Shown here piece after piece: positions 16,666 to 25,377 of a stretch of DNA of 64,000 bases. The translations under genes were made by a program, and so were the position numbers. Positions within the stretch are counted from its first letter, which is position 1. Every line of letters begins with the position of its first letter. Source of the stretch: JAWLHU01 sp049325315 (GTDB taxonomy: Bacteria > Bacillota > Sulfobacillia > Symbiobacteriales > Symbiobacteriaceae); the NCBI GenBank assembly GCA_049325315.1, contig JBMONB010000224.1:62001-126000 (forward strand), read 5' to 3'. The notes beneath the pieces were generated by a model that was not told the origin of the DNA, made no database searches, and saw only the letters and a list, made by a program, of their open reading frames with translations.

Positions 16666-19578
16666 ATGAACGCTGCGCTCCAGACCGTGACGAAGAAGGC
16701 CGAGTTTGGGGTTACCGGTATGCACTGTGCCGCATGCTCCGCCAAGGTTGAGAAGAGCCTGCGGAAGGTCGCAGGCGTGACAGGGGCCTCGGTCAATCTG
16801 GTGACCGAGAAGGCGACGGTGATCTTTGATCCGACGATGGTTGACCACACCGCCCTGCACGCCGCTGTGACCAAGCTGGGCTACGGGGTGGAGGCTGCAG
16901 AGCAGCCATCGGGCCCGGTGAAGGTGGAGTTTGGGGTGACCGGCATGCACTGCGCCGCCTGCTCGACAAAGGTGGAGAAGCGGCTGAAGAAGGTGACCGG
17001 CGTGGCCAACGCCTCCGTCAACCTGGTGACGGAGAAGGCAACAGTGATCTACGATCCCGCCGTTGTCGGTTTCGAGGAGCTGCGGCAGGCAGTGACCGGG
17101 GTCGGCTATGGCGTGACCGAGCCGGCCGGTGACGGCATGGTCTCCACTGAAGGTGACGCCCGGCAGATCGCGCAGGAGCAGGCCGAGAATGCCAAAAAGC
17201 TCCACGCAATGCGCCAGATGCAGCTCTTTTGGTTCAGCACTGCCCTGACCCTGCCGCTGCTGATCGCCAACATGGTGCTGATGCCCCTGGACATCTACGT
17301 GGAGTGGCTCCAGAATCGGTGGTTCCAGGCGACCCTGGCCACGCTGGTCCAGGTGATTGTCGGCGCCCGCTTCTACCGCAGCGCCTTCCTGAACCTGCGC
17401 CATGGCAGCGCCAATATGGATGTGCTGGTCGCCCTGGGCACTACCGCCGCCTATGGCTACAGCATGGCCATCTCCTTCTGGCTGGGTGGTGAGAACTACT
17501 TTGAGGCCAGCACAGTGATCTTGACCCTGATTCTCCTGGGCAAGAACCTGGAGGCGATCGCCAAGGGGCGGACCTCGGAGGCGATCAAACGGCTGCTCAG
17601 CCTCCAGGCGAAGACGGCCCGGGTGATCAGGGGCGGCGTAGAGATCGACATTCCGGTGGAGCAGGTCATCGTGGGCGACACGGTGGTGGTTCTGCCTGGC
17701 GAGAAGATCCCGGTGGATGGCGTGGTTCTCAGTGGTGCTTCGGCTGTGGACGAGTCGATGCTGACCGGTGAATCGATCCCGGTGGACAAGGGCCCGGGCG
17801 ACAAGGTGACCGGGGCGACGCTCAACAAGCACGGTTTTCTCACGGTGGAGGCGACCCGGGTAGGGCGTGACACGGCTCTGGCCCAGATCGTGCGCATGGT
17901 CGAGGAGGCTCAGGGGTCCAAGCCGCCGATTCAGAAGCTGGCGGACAAGATCTCGGCCATCTTTGTGCCCGTTGTTATGGGCATCGCTGTGGTTACCCTG
18001 CTGGGCTGGGTTGCCGTCACGGGGGACTGGGACTCCGCCATTCATGCGGCCATCGCTGTTCTGGTGATCGCCTGCCCCTGCGCCATGGGCCTCGCCACCC
18101 CCACCGCAGTCATGGTGGGCACCGGTCTGGGCGCCGAGAACGGGATTCTCTTCCGGGGCGGCGAGCACCTGGAGAAGGCGCACGGCGTCAACCTGGTGGT
18201 GCTCGACAAGACGGGGACCATCACCTGGGGCCGCCCAGAGCTGACCGACGTGGTCACAACCGGGTCCATCGCTGCCGATGAGCTACTCCGTCTGGCGGCC
18301 TCGGCCGAGACCAGGTCCGAGCACCCCCTGGGGGTGGCGATTGTCAACGCCGCCAAGGAGAAGGGACTGACCCTGTCCGAGCCCGATGTCTTTATCGCCC
18401 AGCCGGGCTACGGCATCTCGGCCACGGTGGAGAACCACTCGATTCTGGTCGGTACCCACCGGCTCATGGAGGCTCACGGGGTCGCCCTGACCCCTGAGAC
18501 ACAGGCCCGAAAGGAGGCGCTGGAGGGCGGCGGCAAGACGGCGATGCTGGTGGCTGTAGAGGGGGCTGTGGCGGGCATTCTCGCCGTGGCCGACACGGTT
18601 AAGCCGACCTCCGCCGAAGCGATCGCGGAACTGAAGGCGCTGGGCATCGAGGTGGTCATGATCACCGGGGACAACCGACGCACCGCCCAGGCGATTGGCC
18701 GGGAGGTGGGGGTTGACCGGGTCATCGCTGAGGTGCTGCCAGAGGGAAAGGCAGCGCTGGTGGAGGAGTTGCGGGAAGATGGCAGGCGCACGGTCGCCAT
18801 GGTGGGCGACGGAATCAACGATGCCCCGGCGCTGGTCACGGCTGACCTCGGCATGGCGATCGGCACCGGAACCGACGTGGCAATTGAGGCCGCAGGCGTC
18901 ACACTCATGTCCGGTGACCTGAAGGGCGTGCCGGCCGCGATTCGGCTGAGCCGCCAGACCATGCGGACGATCAGGGAGAACCTGTTCTGGGCGTTTATCT
19001 ACAACATTATCGGCATCCCCCTGGCTGCGGTGGGTATGCTCACCCCCATGCTCGCCGGTGGCGCCATGGCCTTCAGCTCGGTCTCGGTGGTCAGCAACTC
19101 GCTGTTCCTCAAGCGGTACCAGCCGAAGCAGTCCGAAAGCGTGCCGGGCGCCTGGGCGCTCAAGCTTGGCGGTATCGCCCTGCTGATCGGGGCGGTGGCC
19201 TGGGGCTTCTGGTACGTGCAGCCCTTCAATACCGTTCGCCACACCCTGGTGATCAGCCGGGCGGACCAGTACCAGGAGAGCGAGATTCGTGTCAAGGCCG
19301 GCCAGAAGGTCCGCCTGACGCTGGTGAACGAGGCAGACCACACGATTCACGATTTCGCCATCGACAAGACGATGCCGGTCCGGGCGGTGCGCATGATCCG
19401 CCAGCGGCCCGACGCCGACATGGGCGATGCCTACCTGTACGCCGTCATGATCGACGCAGCCCCGCTGTCCACGGCGGTCGTGGAGTTTATTCCGACCCGG
19501 CCGGGTGTCTACGAGTTCTACTGCTCCGTGGAGGGCCACCGGGAGCACGGCATGGTCGGCCGCCTGGTGGTGGAGTAG
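16666..19578 (+). CDS. copA: Copper-exporting P1B-type ATPase with C-terminal cupredoxin domain
   Basis: A 970-aa Cu(I)-exporting ATPase. Two N-terminal metal-binding domains carry GMHCAACS (Cys21/24 and Cys96/99). Then come the membrane domain, the TGES actuator motif, the CPC copper motif (470-472), DKTGT with phosphorylated Asp514, and the TGDN and GDGINDAP motifs. After the usual last helix pair, an extra membrane segment (about 825-845) leads into about 110 residues of cupredoxin-like sequence with HTIHDF and YCSVEGHREHGM (Cys953, His, Met) as copper ligands. An odd number of added segments would put this domain outside the membrane, where it could accept exported copper. ATG 16666 follows GGGAGGACTCAACG. 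Confidence 0.92.
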   Translation: MNAALQTVTKKAEFGVTGMHCAACSAKVEKSLRKVAGVTGASVNLVTEKATVIFDPTMVDHTALHAAVTKLGYGVEAAEQPSGPVKVEFGVTGMHCAACSTKVEKRLKKVTGVANASVNLVTEKATVIYDPAVVGFEELRQAVTGVGYGVTEPAGDGMVSTEGDARQIAQEQAENAKKLHAMRQMQLFWFSTALTLPLLIANMVLMPLDIYVEWLQNRWFQATLATLVQVIVGARFYRSAFLNLRHGSANMDVLVALGTTAAYGYSMAISFWLGGENYFEASTVILTLILLGKNLEAIAKGRTSEAIKRLLSLQAKTARVIRGGVEIDIPVEQVIVGDTVVVLPGEKIPVDGVVLSGASAVDESMLTGESIPVDKGPGDKVTGATLNKHGFLTVEATRVGRDTALAQIVRMVEEAQGSKPPIQKLADKISAIFVPVVMGIAVVTLLGWVAVTGDWDSAIHAAIAVLVIACPCAMGLATPTAVMVGTGLGAENGILFRGGEHLEKAHGVNLVVLDKTGTITWGRPELTDVVTTGSIAADELLRLAASAETRSEHPLGVAIVNAAKEKGLTLSEPDVFIAQPGYGISATVENHSILVGTHRLMEAHGVALTPETQARKEALEGGGKTAMLVAVEGAVAGILAVADTVKPTSAEAIAELKALGIEVVMITGDNRRTAQAIGREVGVDRVIAEVLPEGKAALVEELREDGRRTVAMVGDGINDAPALVTADLGMAIGTGTDVAIEAAGVTLMSGDLKGVPAAIRLSRQTMRTIRENLFWAFIYNIIGIPLAAVGMLTPMLAGGAMAFSSVSVVSNSLFLKRYQPKQSESVPGAWALKLGGIALLIGAVAWGFWYVQPFNTVRHTLVISRADQYQESEIRVKAGQKVRLTLVNEADHTIHDFAIDKTMPVRAVRMIRQRPDADMGDAYLYAVMIDAAPLSTAVVEFIPTRPGVYEFYCSVEGHREHGMVGRLVVE

Positions 19579-19590
19579 GAGGCGAGAGCG

Positions 19591-19857
19591 ATGTCCGAGC
19601 GCAGCGGTGGCGGGGCCCGTGGGGAAGGCCCGCAGCGGTATGAGATTCGGGTGCGCGGCCACCTGAGCCCCCAGTGGTCTGCTGTCTTCGACGAGGCGGA
19701 GGTGCGAAATGAACCAGGTGGAGAAGCGGTGATCACCGCGATGGTGCCTGACCAGGCATCGCTCCACGGACTGTTGGCCCGGCTTCACGGGCTGGGGCTG
19801 CCGCTGGTCTCGGTGAACCCGCTCACGCACCGCTCGCCGCCGGAGGAATCCGAATAG
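19591..19857 (+). CDS. Small conserved protein of unknown function
   Basis: An 88-aa protein with good ribosome binding (AGGAGGCGAGAGCG before ATG 19591). The core pattern is YEIRVRGHLSPQWSAVFDEAEV, then VITAMVPDQASLHGLLARLH and GLPLVSVNP. Small proteins with the same pattern are common in actinobacteria and other high-GC bacteria, with no known function. It is 12 bp after copA and probably in the same transcript, but nothing in it suggests copper binding. Confidence 0.7.
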   Translation: MSERSGGGARGEGPQRYEIRVRGHLSPQWSAVFDEAEVRNEPGGEAVITAMVPDQASLHGLLARLHGLGLPLVSVNPLTHRSPPEESE

Positions 19858-19863
19858 CGAAGG

Positions 19864-19901
19864 CGCCCCCGGGACCTGGCACTCGCCAGGCTCCGGGGGC
19901 G
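19864..19901 (+). terminator. Two-tier hairpin after copA operon
   Basis: Outer stem CGCCCCCGG / CCGGGGGCG and inner stem CCTGGC / GCCAGG form a strong hairpin. There is no T-run, so it may be a weak terminator or an mRNA 3'-end stabiliser. Confidence 0.5.
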
Positions 19902-19920
19902 TTGCGCGGGGTGGGGGGTA

Positions 19921-20018
19921 AATAAACTTCAGGATCAACTTTCGTTCGCTGAGGTGGACCCAGGTTTACTGGCAGACTCAAGGTGCGAGGCGAGAGACGC
20001 CTTACGCACACACGAACG
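19921..20018 (+). promoter_or_regulatory. Conserved leader element, copy 2 (MFS transporter)
   Basis: Second copy of the copA leader element. It has AATAAACT and GATCAACT at 12-nt spacing, the identical TTCGTTCGCTGA (19941-19952), ten variable bases, GGTTTA (19963-19968), one base, TGGCAGACT (19970-19978) and CAAG. CGAACG (20013-20018) again sits beside the ribosome binding site and can pair with CGTTCG (19943-19948). An internal hairpin GTGCGAGGCG / CGCCTtaCGCAC occupies the variable part. The spacing and order match copy 1 over about 60 nt with one single-base length change. Confidence 0.6.
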
Positions 20019-20032
20019 GGAGGCTGTCCCTA

Positions 20033-21355
20033 ATGCGCAAACCAAACCCATGGCTCCACGCAGTTGGCTTTATCGGCATTATGAATCTGGTCCACGCTGT
20101 GATGATGTACCAGACCTTCTACTACGTTGATGGACTGGGCATGGCCGTAGCGGCCTTCGCTCTGGCCAAGACGGCAAAGTCGGTCTGGGACGCGGTCAAC
20201 GATCCGCTCCTTGGCTACCTGTCGGACCGGACCCGCACCCGCTTTGGTCGCCGCCGGCCCTGGATTCTGGTCTCGCTGCCGTTCTATGCTCTCTCCTTCA
20301 TGGCGCTCTTCTGGGTGCCGCCTGCCTTCCAGCAAGGGCCGGCTCTCTTCTGGTACCTGGTGGTGGTGGTGTTCATCTTTGAGACCTGTGACACGATCAT
20401 GCAGACCAACTATGGCGCCCTCTTCCCCGAGCTGTTCCGCACCGTGGAGGAGCGTACCCGGGCGATGACGATCAAGCAGATCTTCCACACCATCGCCTTC
20501 ATTCTTGGCATGGCGCTGCCCAACGTGTTCATTCAGTTCTTCGGCTACAACGGCATGGCGGTCATCTTCACTTCGATTCTGCTGATCACGATCCCGCTCA
20601 TGCTCCTGGGCAGCCCCGAGGACCCCGCTGCCAGCGAGGCCAAGCCTTTCGATGTGGTGCGGGCCTTCCGGGAGACGGCCAGGGACAAGGGCTTCTGGAT
20701 CTTCGCCGGGATCAAGGTCTCCTTTCAGATCGCCGGCACGATTCTCATGACCGGCGTCGCCTTCTATGTGAAGTACGCCCTGAAGTTGGACATGATGGGC
20801 GCCATGGCGATCATGGGTGCCATGTACCTGCTCATGATGCCGCTCATGGCGGTCTGGGCCAAGGTGGCCCGCACGGTGGGCGTTAAGCAGGCGTTTTCCA
20901 TCGCCCTGGGCCTCTTCGCCCTGGCTACGATCAGCTTCTTCTTCGCCCAGGGGCTGGTGGGCGGGGTCCTTGTCGGGGTGCTGCTCAGCCCCGGGTACAG
21001 CGGTGTGATGGTGCTGGGCGACCTGGTGCTCGCCAACCTGATCGACCTGGACGCCCGGCGCACCGGGCAGCGGCGTGAGGGGATCTACTACAGCATCAAC
21101 AACTTCTACAGCAAGCTGGCCAACGCTGGTACCGCTTATGGCTTCGTGGCGGTGGGGGTGCTCTTCGGCTACCGGGGGGCTGAAGACCCCGGTTCCAACC
21201 CCGACCTCGCCTTCCGGTTTCTCATGAGCGTCATTCCGTTTGCCTTCCTGGCGCTGGGCTGGGTGCTGGCCCGGTTCCTGCCGGCCACCCCGGCGGTGGC
21301 TTCTACGGCACCTGCCCCGCTCCCCGTGCACCCGGAGCCCACCACGGCGGACTAG
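20033..21355 (+). CDS. MFS transporter, GPH (glycoside-pentoside-hexuronide cation symporter) type
   Basis: A 440-aa integral membrane protein with about 12 hydrophobic segments. The family signature is near the N terminus: AKTAKSVWDAVNDPLLGYLSDRTRTRFGRRRPW (about 44-76), typical of GPH/MelB-like symporters. A second-half loop reads DARRTGQRREGIYYSINNF. GPH members import sugars or other small solutes with a cation; the substrate here is unknown. Its leader matches that of copA, so the two may answer to the same signal. ATG 20033 follows GGGAGGCTGTCCCTA. Confidence 0.82.
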   Translation: MRKPNPWLHAVGFIGIMNLVHAVMMYQTFYYVDGLGMAVAAFALAKTAKSVWDAVNDPLLGYLSDRTRTRFGRRRPWILVSLPFYALSFMALFWVPPAFQQGPALFWYLVVVVFIFETCDTIMQTNYGALFPELFRTVEERTRAMTIKQIFHTIAFILGMALPNVFIQFFGYNGMAVIFTSILLITIPLMLLGSPEDPAASEAKPFDVVRAFRETARDKGFWIFAGIKVSFQIAGTILMTGVAFYVKYALKLDMMGAMAIMGAMYLLMMPLMAVWAKVARTVGVKQAFSIALGLFALATISFFFAQGLVGGVLVGVLLSPGYSGVMVLGDLVLANLIDLDARRTGQRREGIYYSINNFYSKLANAGTAYGFVAVGVLFGYRGAEDPGSNPDLAFRFLMSVIPFAFLALGWVLARFLPATPAVASTAPAPLPVHPEPTTAD

Positions 21356-21399
21356 GCCCCCGCCTTCGGGGTGAACCCTTGAAAAGGAGTGTTGGAAAG

Positions 21400-22677
21400 A
21401 TGACTGCACAGATGCACCAGCAGCAGGGGGTTGCTCCGAAGGCCTCAACTCCCCCTGCTCCCCAGGCTACTGGACTGCTCGATCCATTGCGCTACAAGGA
21501 CTTTCGGCTCTTCACCGCCGGTCGCCTGGTCTCGATTCTCGGCGACTACTTCCAGATGGTGGCGCTGCCCATGGTCGTCTTTGAGATGGTGCAGTCGACC
21601 TCGGGGTGGGGGAGCGTCATGTCGGTGCAGGCGATTCCCCGGACCCTTCTGATTGTGATCGGCGGGTTAATCGTGGACCGTTACCGACCCCGGAACGTGA
21701 TGCTGACGGCGGAGATCTTCATGGCGATCATAACGGCGGTGCTGGCGGGCCTCTTCTTCCGGCAGGATCTGGCACTCTGGATGATCTACGCTTACGCCGT
21801 CTGTGCTGGCGTTGCCAACGCCTTCTTCATTCCGGCGATGCAGTCACTCACACCGGAACTCCTTCCCCCCGAGCAGGTGCGGGCGGCCAACGCCCTGAAC
21901 TCATCGACCTTCCAGTTGGCCAGGTTTATCGCACCGCCGCTGGCTGGGGTACTTCTCTCCGTGGTAGGGGCGGGAACGCTCTTCACCCTGAACGCTGTCA
22001 CCTTCGCCGTCTATGCCCTGGTGCTCTGGAAGATCCACACCCCGGCGGCGGCCCGGCGCCCGACTGCCTCGGGCTCCTTCGGGCAGCAACTTCGGGAGGG
22101 GATTCAGGCGGCACGGCGGGACCCCGTGGTCTGGATGGTCATCCTTACAGCGATGGCCGCCACCGTGGGGCAGGCCGGGGCCATGGTGGTAGGGGTGCCC
22201 GCTCTGGCCAAGCTGGTGCTCGGGGCCGGGGAGAAGGGGGTCGGCGTCCTCTTCGGGGCGCTCGGGGCGGGCTCACTGCTCGGCGCCGTGGCCGCTGGCT
22301 CTGCTGCCCGCCTGCGCCACCCGAGCCTCGTCGCCAGCGCCGGGCTTGTGGCGAGCGGCGTGGCGATGGCCGTCGCCGGCTATGCCAACTCGGTCTGGAT
22401 GGCCGCCCCCTTCCTCCTGGTGGCAGGCGCCTTCCTCACCGCCGCCTCGGTCTTTTTCTTCACCCTGGTGCAAACCCGCGTCACCCCGGAGGTCCGGGGG
22501 CGGGTAATGGGGTTGATGTCCCTCACCTGGTTCGGCCTGGACCCGCTCGCCTTCACCCTGGCAGGGCTCGTCGGCGACCTGCTCACCCCCCGGGCCATCT
22601 TCTTGCTGGGCGGTCTGCTCACCGGCCTCTCCGGCCTGATTCTGGTGGCCAGCCGCAAGATGCGGACCGCCGCATAA
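21400..22677 (+). CDS. MFS transporter, EntS/macrolide-efflux type
   Basis: A probable drug or metabolite exporter of about 425 aa with 10-12 hydrophobic segments. Typical blocks are LRYKDFRLFTAGRLVSILGDYFQMVALP near the N terminus and a Gly/Ala-rich second half ending QTRVTPEVRGRVMGL. ATG 21400 follows AAAAGGAGTGTTGGAAAG; an in-frame TTG at 21379 lies before that ribosome binding site. It lies 44 bp after the GPH transporter and may share its transcript. Confidence 0.82.
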   Translation: MTAQMHQQQGVAPKASTPPAPQATGLLDPLRYKDFRLFTAGRLVSILGDYFQMVALPMVVFEMVQSTSGWGSVMSVQAIPRTLLIVIGGLIVDRYRPRNVMLTAEIFMAIITAVLAGLFFRQDLALWMIYAYAVCAGVANAFFIPAMQSLTPELLPPEQVRAANALNSSTFQLARFIAPPLAGVLLSVVGAGTLFTLNAVTFAVYALVLWKIHTPAAARRPTASGSFGQQLREGIQAARRDPVVWMVILTAMAATVGQAGAMVVGVPALAKLVLGAGEKGVGVLFGALGAGSLLGAVAAGSAARLRHPSLVASAGLVASGVAMAVAGYANSVWMAAPFLLVAGAFLTAASVFFFTLVQTRVTPEVRGRVMGLMSLTWFGLDPLAFTLAGLVGDLLTPRAIFLLGGLLTGLSGLILVASRKMRTAA

Positions 22678-22681
22678 CGAG

Positions 22682-22710
22682 GACCCGCCGGGCTGTGTGC
22701 CAGGCGGGTC
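22682..22710. terminator. Terminator between convergent MFS and LuxR genes
   Basis: Stem GACCCGCC / GGCGGGTC (22682-22689, 22703-22710) followed by TTGTGTT. It can serve both converging transcripts. Confidence 0.65.
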
Positions 22711-22719
22711 TTGTGTTCC

Positions 22720-25323
22720 CTATGGAAGCAGGCCCAACTCGGCTGCCCGGAGAATGGCCTGGATCCGGCTGGCCACCCCCAGCTTGCCGAAGATATTGTG
22801 GGTGTGCTTCTTCACCGTGCCTTCGGCAAGGATCAGCCGGTCGGCAATCTCCTGGTTGGAGCAGCCTTCGGCCAGGAGGCAGAGTACCTGCAGTTCCCGC
22901 TCGGTCAACGGCTCGACCAGTGCTGCCTGGTTCGGCGCCGTCCCGGTCACTGGCGCAGGCTTGTCCATGAGCTCCAGGAGACGGGTGGCGTAGTCGGAGC
23001 GGAGCCTGGTTAGAACTTTTGCCAGTGGCGGCCCCTCATCGACGAAGAGGCGGACATAGCCCTGGGGCTGCGCCATCTCCAGCGCTTGCTTCAGGGAGGC
23101 TGTCGCCCCGCTTCCATCGCCCAAGGCCTCCCTGCCCAGGGCCTGGAGCATGCGAATCTCGATCAGGCTGCCCCGCCTGCCGGCGCTCTCCGCCCGCTGC
23201 TCGATTTGCTGCAGAAGGGTGAGCGCAGCGCCCGCCTGGCCCCGGGCGATCTGCACCCGGGCCAGGTTGAGATCGCCCGGCTCCGTCGTGTAGCCATGAT
23301 CGACACCCACACCCTGCTCATACTCCACGGCCCAGCGGGCCGCTGCGTCCAGATCGCCGAACCGCAGGTCTACCTGTGCCCGCAGGCCGGGAATTGTGCG
23401 GATATGGTGGGGCATGCGCTGGTCATGGGCCACCTGCAGGGCTTGGTCCAGAGCGGCCACTGCACCGTTCCGGTCGCCCCTCGCCATCTGTATGCGGGCG
23501 AGGCAGAGGCAGGCCTGCCGCAGGGGGTCGAGGCGCCCCGACTTGCCGCACTGGTCTATCGCCTTTCGCAGCAGCGCCTCAGCCTGATCCAGTTCGTTTC
23601 GTTCGCGCAGCAGGTCGGCCAGCAGCACCTGACTGAAGTCGCCGGTACCGGCCTCACCGGCCAGCTCCAGCCCCCGCATCAGCCGCAGATGGGCCTGATC
23701 GAGTTCCCCGGCCAGCATATGGAGAATCGCCAGATGGTTCAGGGTGTAAATATGTAGGAGCGGCTGCCGCTTCACATCGATCAGACGAAGGGCTTCGCCC
23801 AGCGCTGGGATTCCCAGGGCGGGATTCCCCGTCATCCGGTAGGTCAGCCCCTTGAGGTAGACCAGCATGCTATAGTCTGACCGGTTGTCGGGAGAGACCT
23901 GTCGCAGCGCCCTGTCAGCCAGGGCAATGGCGCTCCGCACATCTACCTTTTGTACGGCGGCAAGGGTTCGCAAGGTGATGACCCGGTCCGAGAGCCGGGA
24001 GGCCTCGTCTGCGGTCAGGTTGGGAAGGGTCCGCTCGGCATCGTCGAGCCGCTCTTCACCCTCCTCCATGTGGCCTGTGAGGATCAGGGCGGAGGCATAC
24101 CAGGTAGAGAGGTGGGGGCGGCTGCGCACCAGTGCATCGGGCAACCCCTGGACCCAGCCGGTCAGGGTGGCGTACTCCCCCCGCTCGTACATGACCTGAA
24201 ACGCCGCCCCCTCCACCAGCGCTGCGGCCCTGTCCGAGTCCCCAGCAACGAGGGCGTGACGTATGGCATCATCGGCCAGTGCCCTGCTCTCGTACCACCG
24301 GCTGGCCCGCTGGTGGAGCTGGGCGATCAACTCGGCCCCCTCCTGCCGGAGGCGGAGCTGAAGCAGGTCCTGGAAGAGGTGGTGGTAACGGTACCACCGA
24401 CGGTCATGGTCGAGCGGAATCAGAAAGAGGTTGGCGCGTTCGAGCCTGTGGAGCATCGCTTCGCTGTCGCCCCGCGCCGTTACGGCGTCGCACAGCGGCC
24501 CGGTCAGGCGGTCGAGCACAGCAGTCTGGACAAGAAAGGAGAGGGTCTCCGCATCTTGCCGGTGGAGGACCTCTTCCATCAGATAGTCAGCGATGTGGCG
24601 GTGGCTCCCGGCCAGCGCCTGAATGAAGTCCCCCACGTTGGCGACACCCTGCAGGGAGAGTCCGGCGAGCTGAAGCCCGGCCACCCACCCCTCGGTGCGC
24701 ATGTTCAGCAGACCGGCCTGCTCCGGCGAGACGGTGACGCCCATGGTCCGGTCCAGGAAGGCCCGGACTTCTTCATCGGAGAAGCGCAGGTCCGCCGCCC
24801 GCAGTTCGCTCACCTGCCCGCGCGCCCGCAGCCGGCTCAGCGGCAGGGGCGGGTCGATGCGGGTTGCGATCACCAGGTGAAGCTGGGGTGGCAGGTTCTC
24901 CAGAAAGAAGGTCAGACCCTCATGTACCTCCTGTTGGGTCACCAGGTGAAAGTCGTCCAGGACCAGCATGGCGGGCCCTGGCATGCGGGAGAGTTCGTTG
25001 ATCAGCACGGTCAGCACCGAGCGAATCGGCGCGGGCGGAGTGGCGCGCAGCAGCGCCAGCGGCTCCCTGCCGGGCCCGTCTGGCAAGCCTGCGAGGGCGG
25101 CGATCACGTAGGTCCAGAAGCGGACCGGGTCGTTGTCGCCGTCGTCCAGCGCGACCCAGGCGACGGGCACGGGTTCGGTCTGGGCGGCCTGCCAGTGGGC
25201 CACCAGCGTCGATTTGCCGAAGCCCGCCGGCGCCGAGATCAGGGTCAGCTTGCGCCGCATCCCCTGGGCCAGCCGCTCCAGGAGGTGCGGCCGCGGGACC
25301 AGGTCGGGCTGCACGGGGGGCAT
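22720..25323 (-). CDS. MalT-like ATP-dependent LuxR-family regulator
   Basis: A large STAND-type transcription activator of 867 aa from ATG 25323. It has a Walker A motif APAGFGKST near 31-39, a winged-helix/ATPase module with LVLDDFH (Walker B), a long TPR-like solenoid, and a C-terminal LuxR helix-turn-helix (LTEREVLCLL-type, read here as LTERELQVLCLLAEGCSNQE) near 800-860. Upstream, in the same frame, the sequence TDLLLQTKLF belongs to the family N terminus. A CTG codon at 25354-25356 sits seven bases after AGGAGGTGG, so translation probably starts there. The inducer is unknown; MalT relatives sense sugars. Confidence 0.88.
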   Translation of the reverse strand: MPPVQPDLVPRPHLLERLAQGMRRKLTLISAPAGFGKSTLVAHWQAAQTEPVPVAWVALDDGDNDPVRFWTYVIAALAGLPDGPGREPLALLRATPPAPIRSVLTVLINELSRMPGPAMLVLDDFHLVTQQEVHEGLTFFLENLPPQLHLVIATRIDPPLPLSRLRARGQVSELRAADLRFSDEEVRAFLDRTMGVTVSPEQAGLLNMRTEGWVAGLQLAGLSLQGVANVGDFIQALAGSHRHIADYLMEEVLHRQDAETLSFLVQTAVLDRLTGPLCDAVTARGDSEAMLHRLERANLFLIPLDHDRRWYRYHHLFQDLLQLRLRQEGAELIAQLHQRASRWYESRALADDAIRHALVAGDSDRAAALVEGAAFQVMYERGEYATLTGWVQGLPDALVRSRPHLSTWYASALILTGHMEEGEERLDDAERTLPNLTADEASRLSDRVITLRTLAAVQKVDVRSAIALADRALRQVSPDNRSDYSMLVYLKGLTYRMTGNPALGIPALGEALRLIDVKRQPLLHIYTLNHLAILHMLAGELDQAHLRLMRGLELAGEAGTGDFSQVLLADLLRERNELDQAEALLRKAIDQCGKSGRLDPLRQACLCLARIQMARGDRNGAVAALDQALQVAHDQRMPHHIRTIPGLRAQVDLRFGDLDAAARWAVEYEQGVGVDHGYTTEPGDLNLARVQIARGQAGAALTLLQQIEQRAESAGRRGSLIEIRMLQALGREALGDGSGATASLKQALEMAQPQGYVRLFVDEGPPLAKVLTRLRSDYATRLLELMDKPAPVTGTAPNQAALVEPLTERELQVLCLLAEGCSNQEIADRLILAEGTVKKHTHNIFGKLGVASRIQAILRAAELGLLP

Positions 25324-25377
25324 GAAGAGCTTGGTCTGGAGCAGCAGGTCGGTCAGGGCGCACCACCTCCTGGGAGA

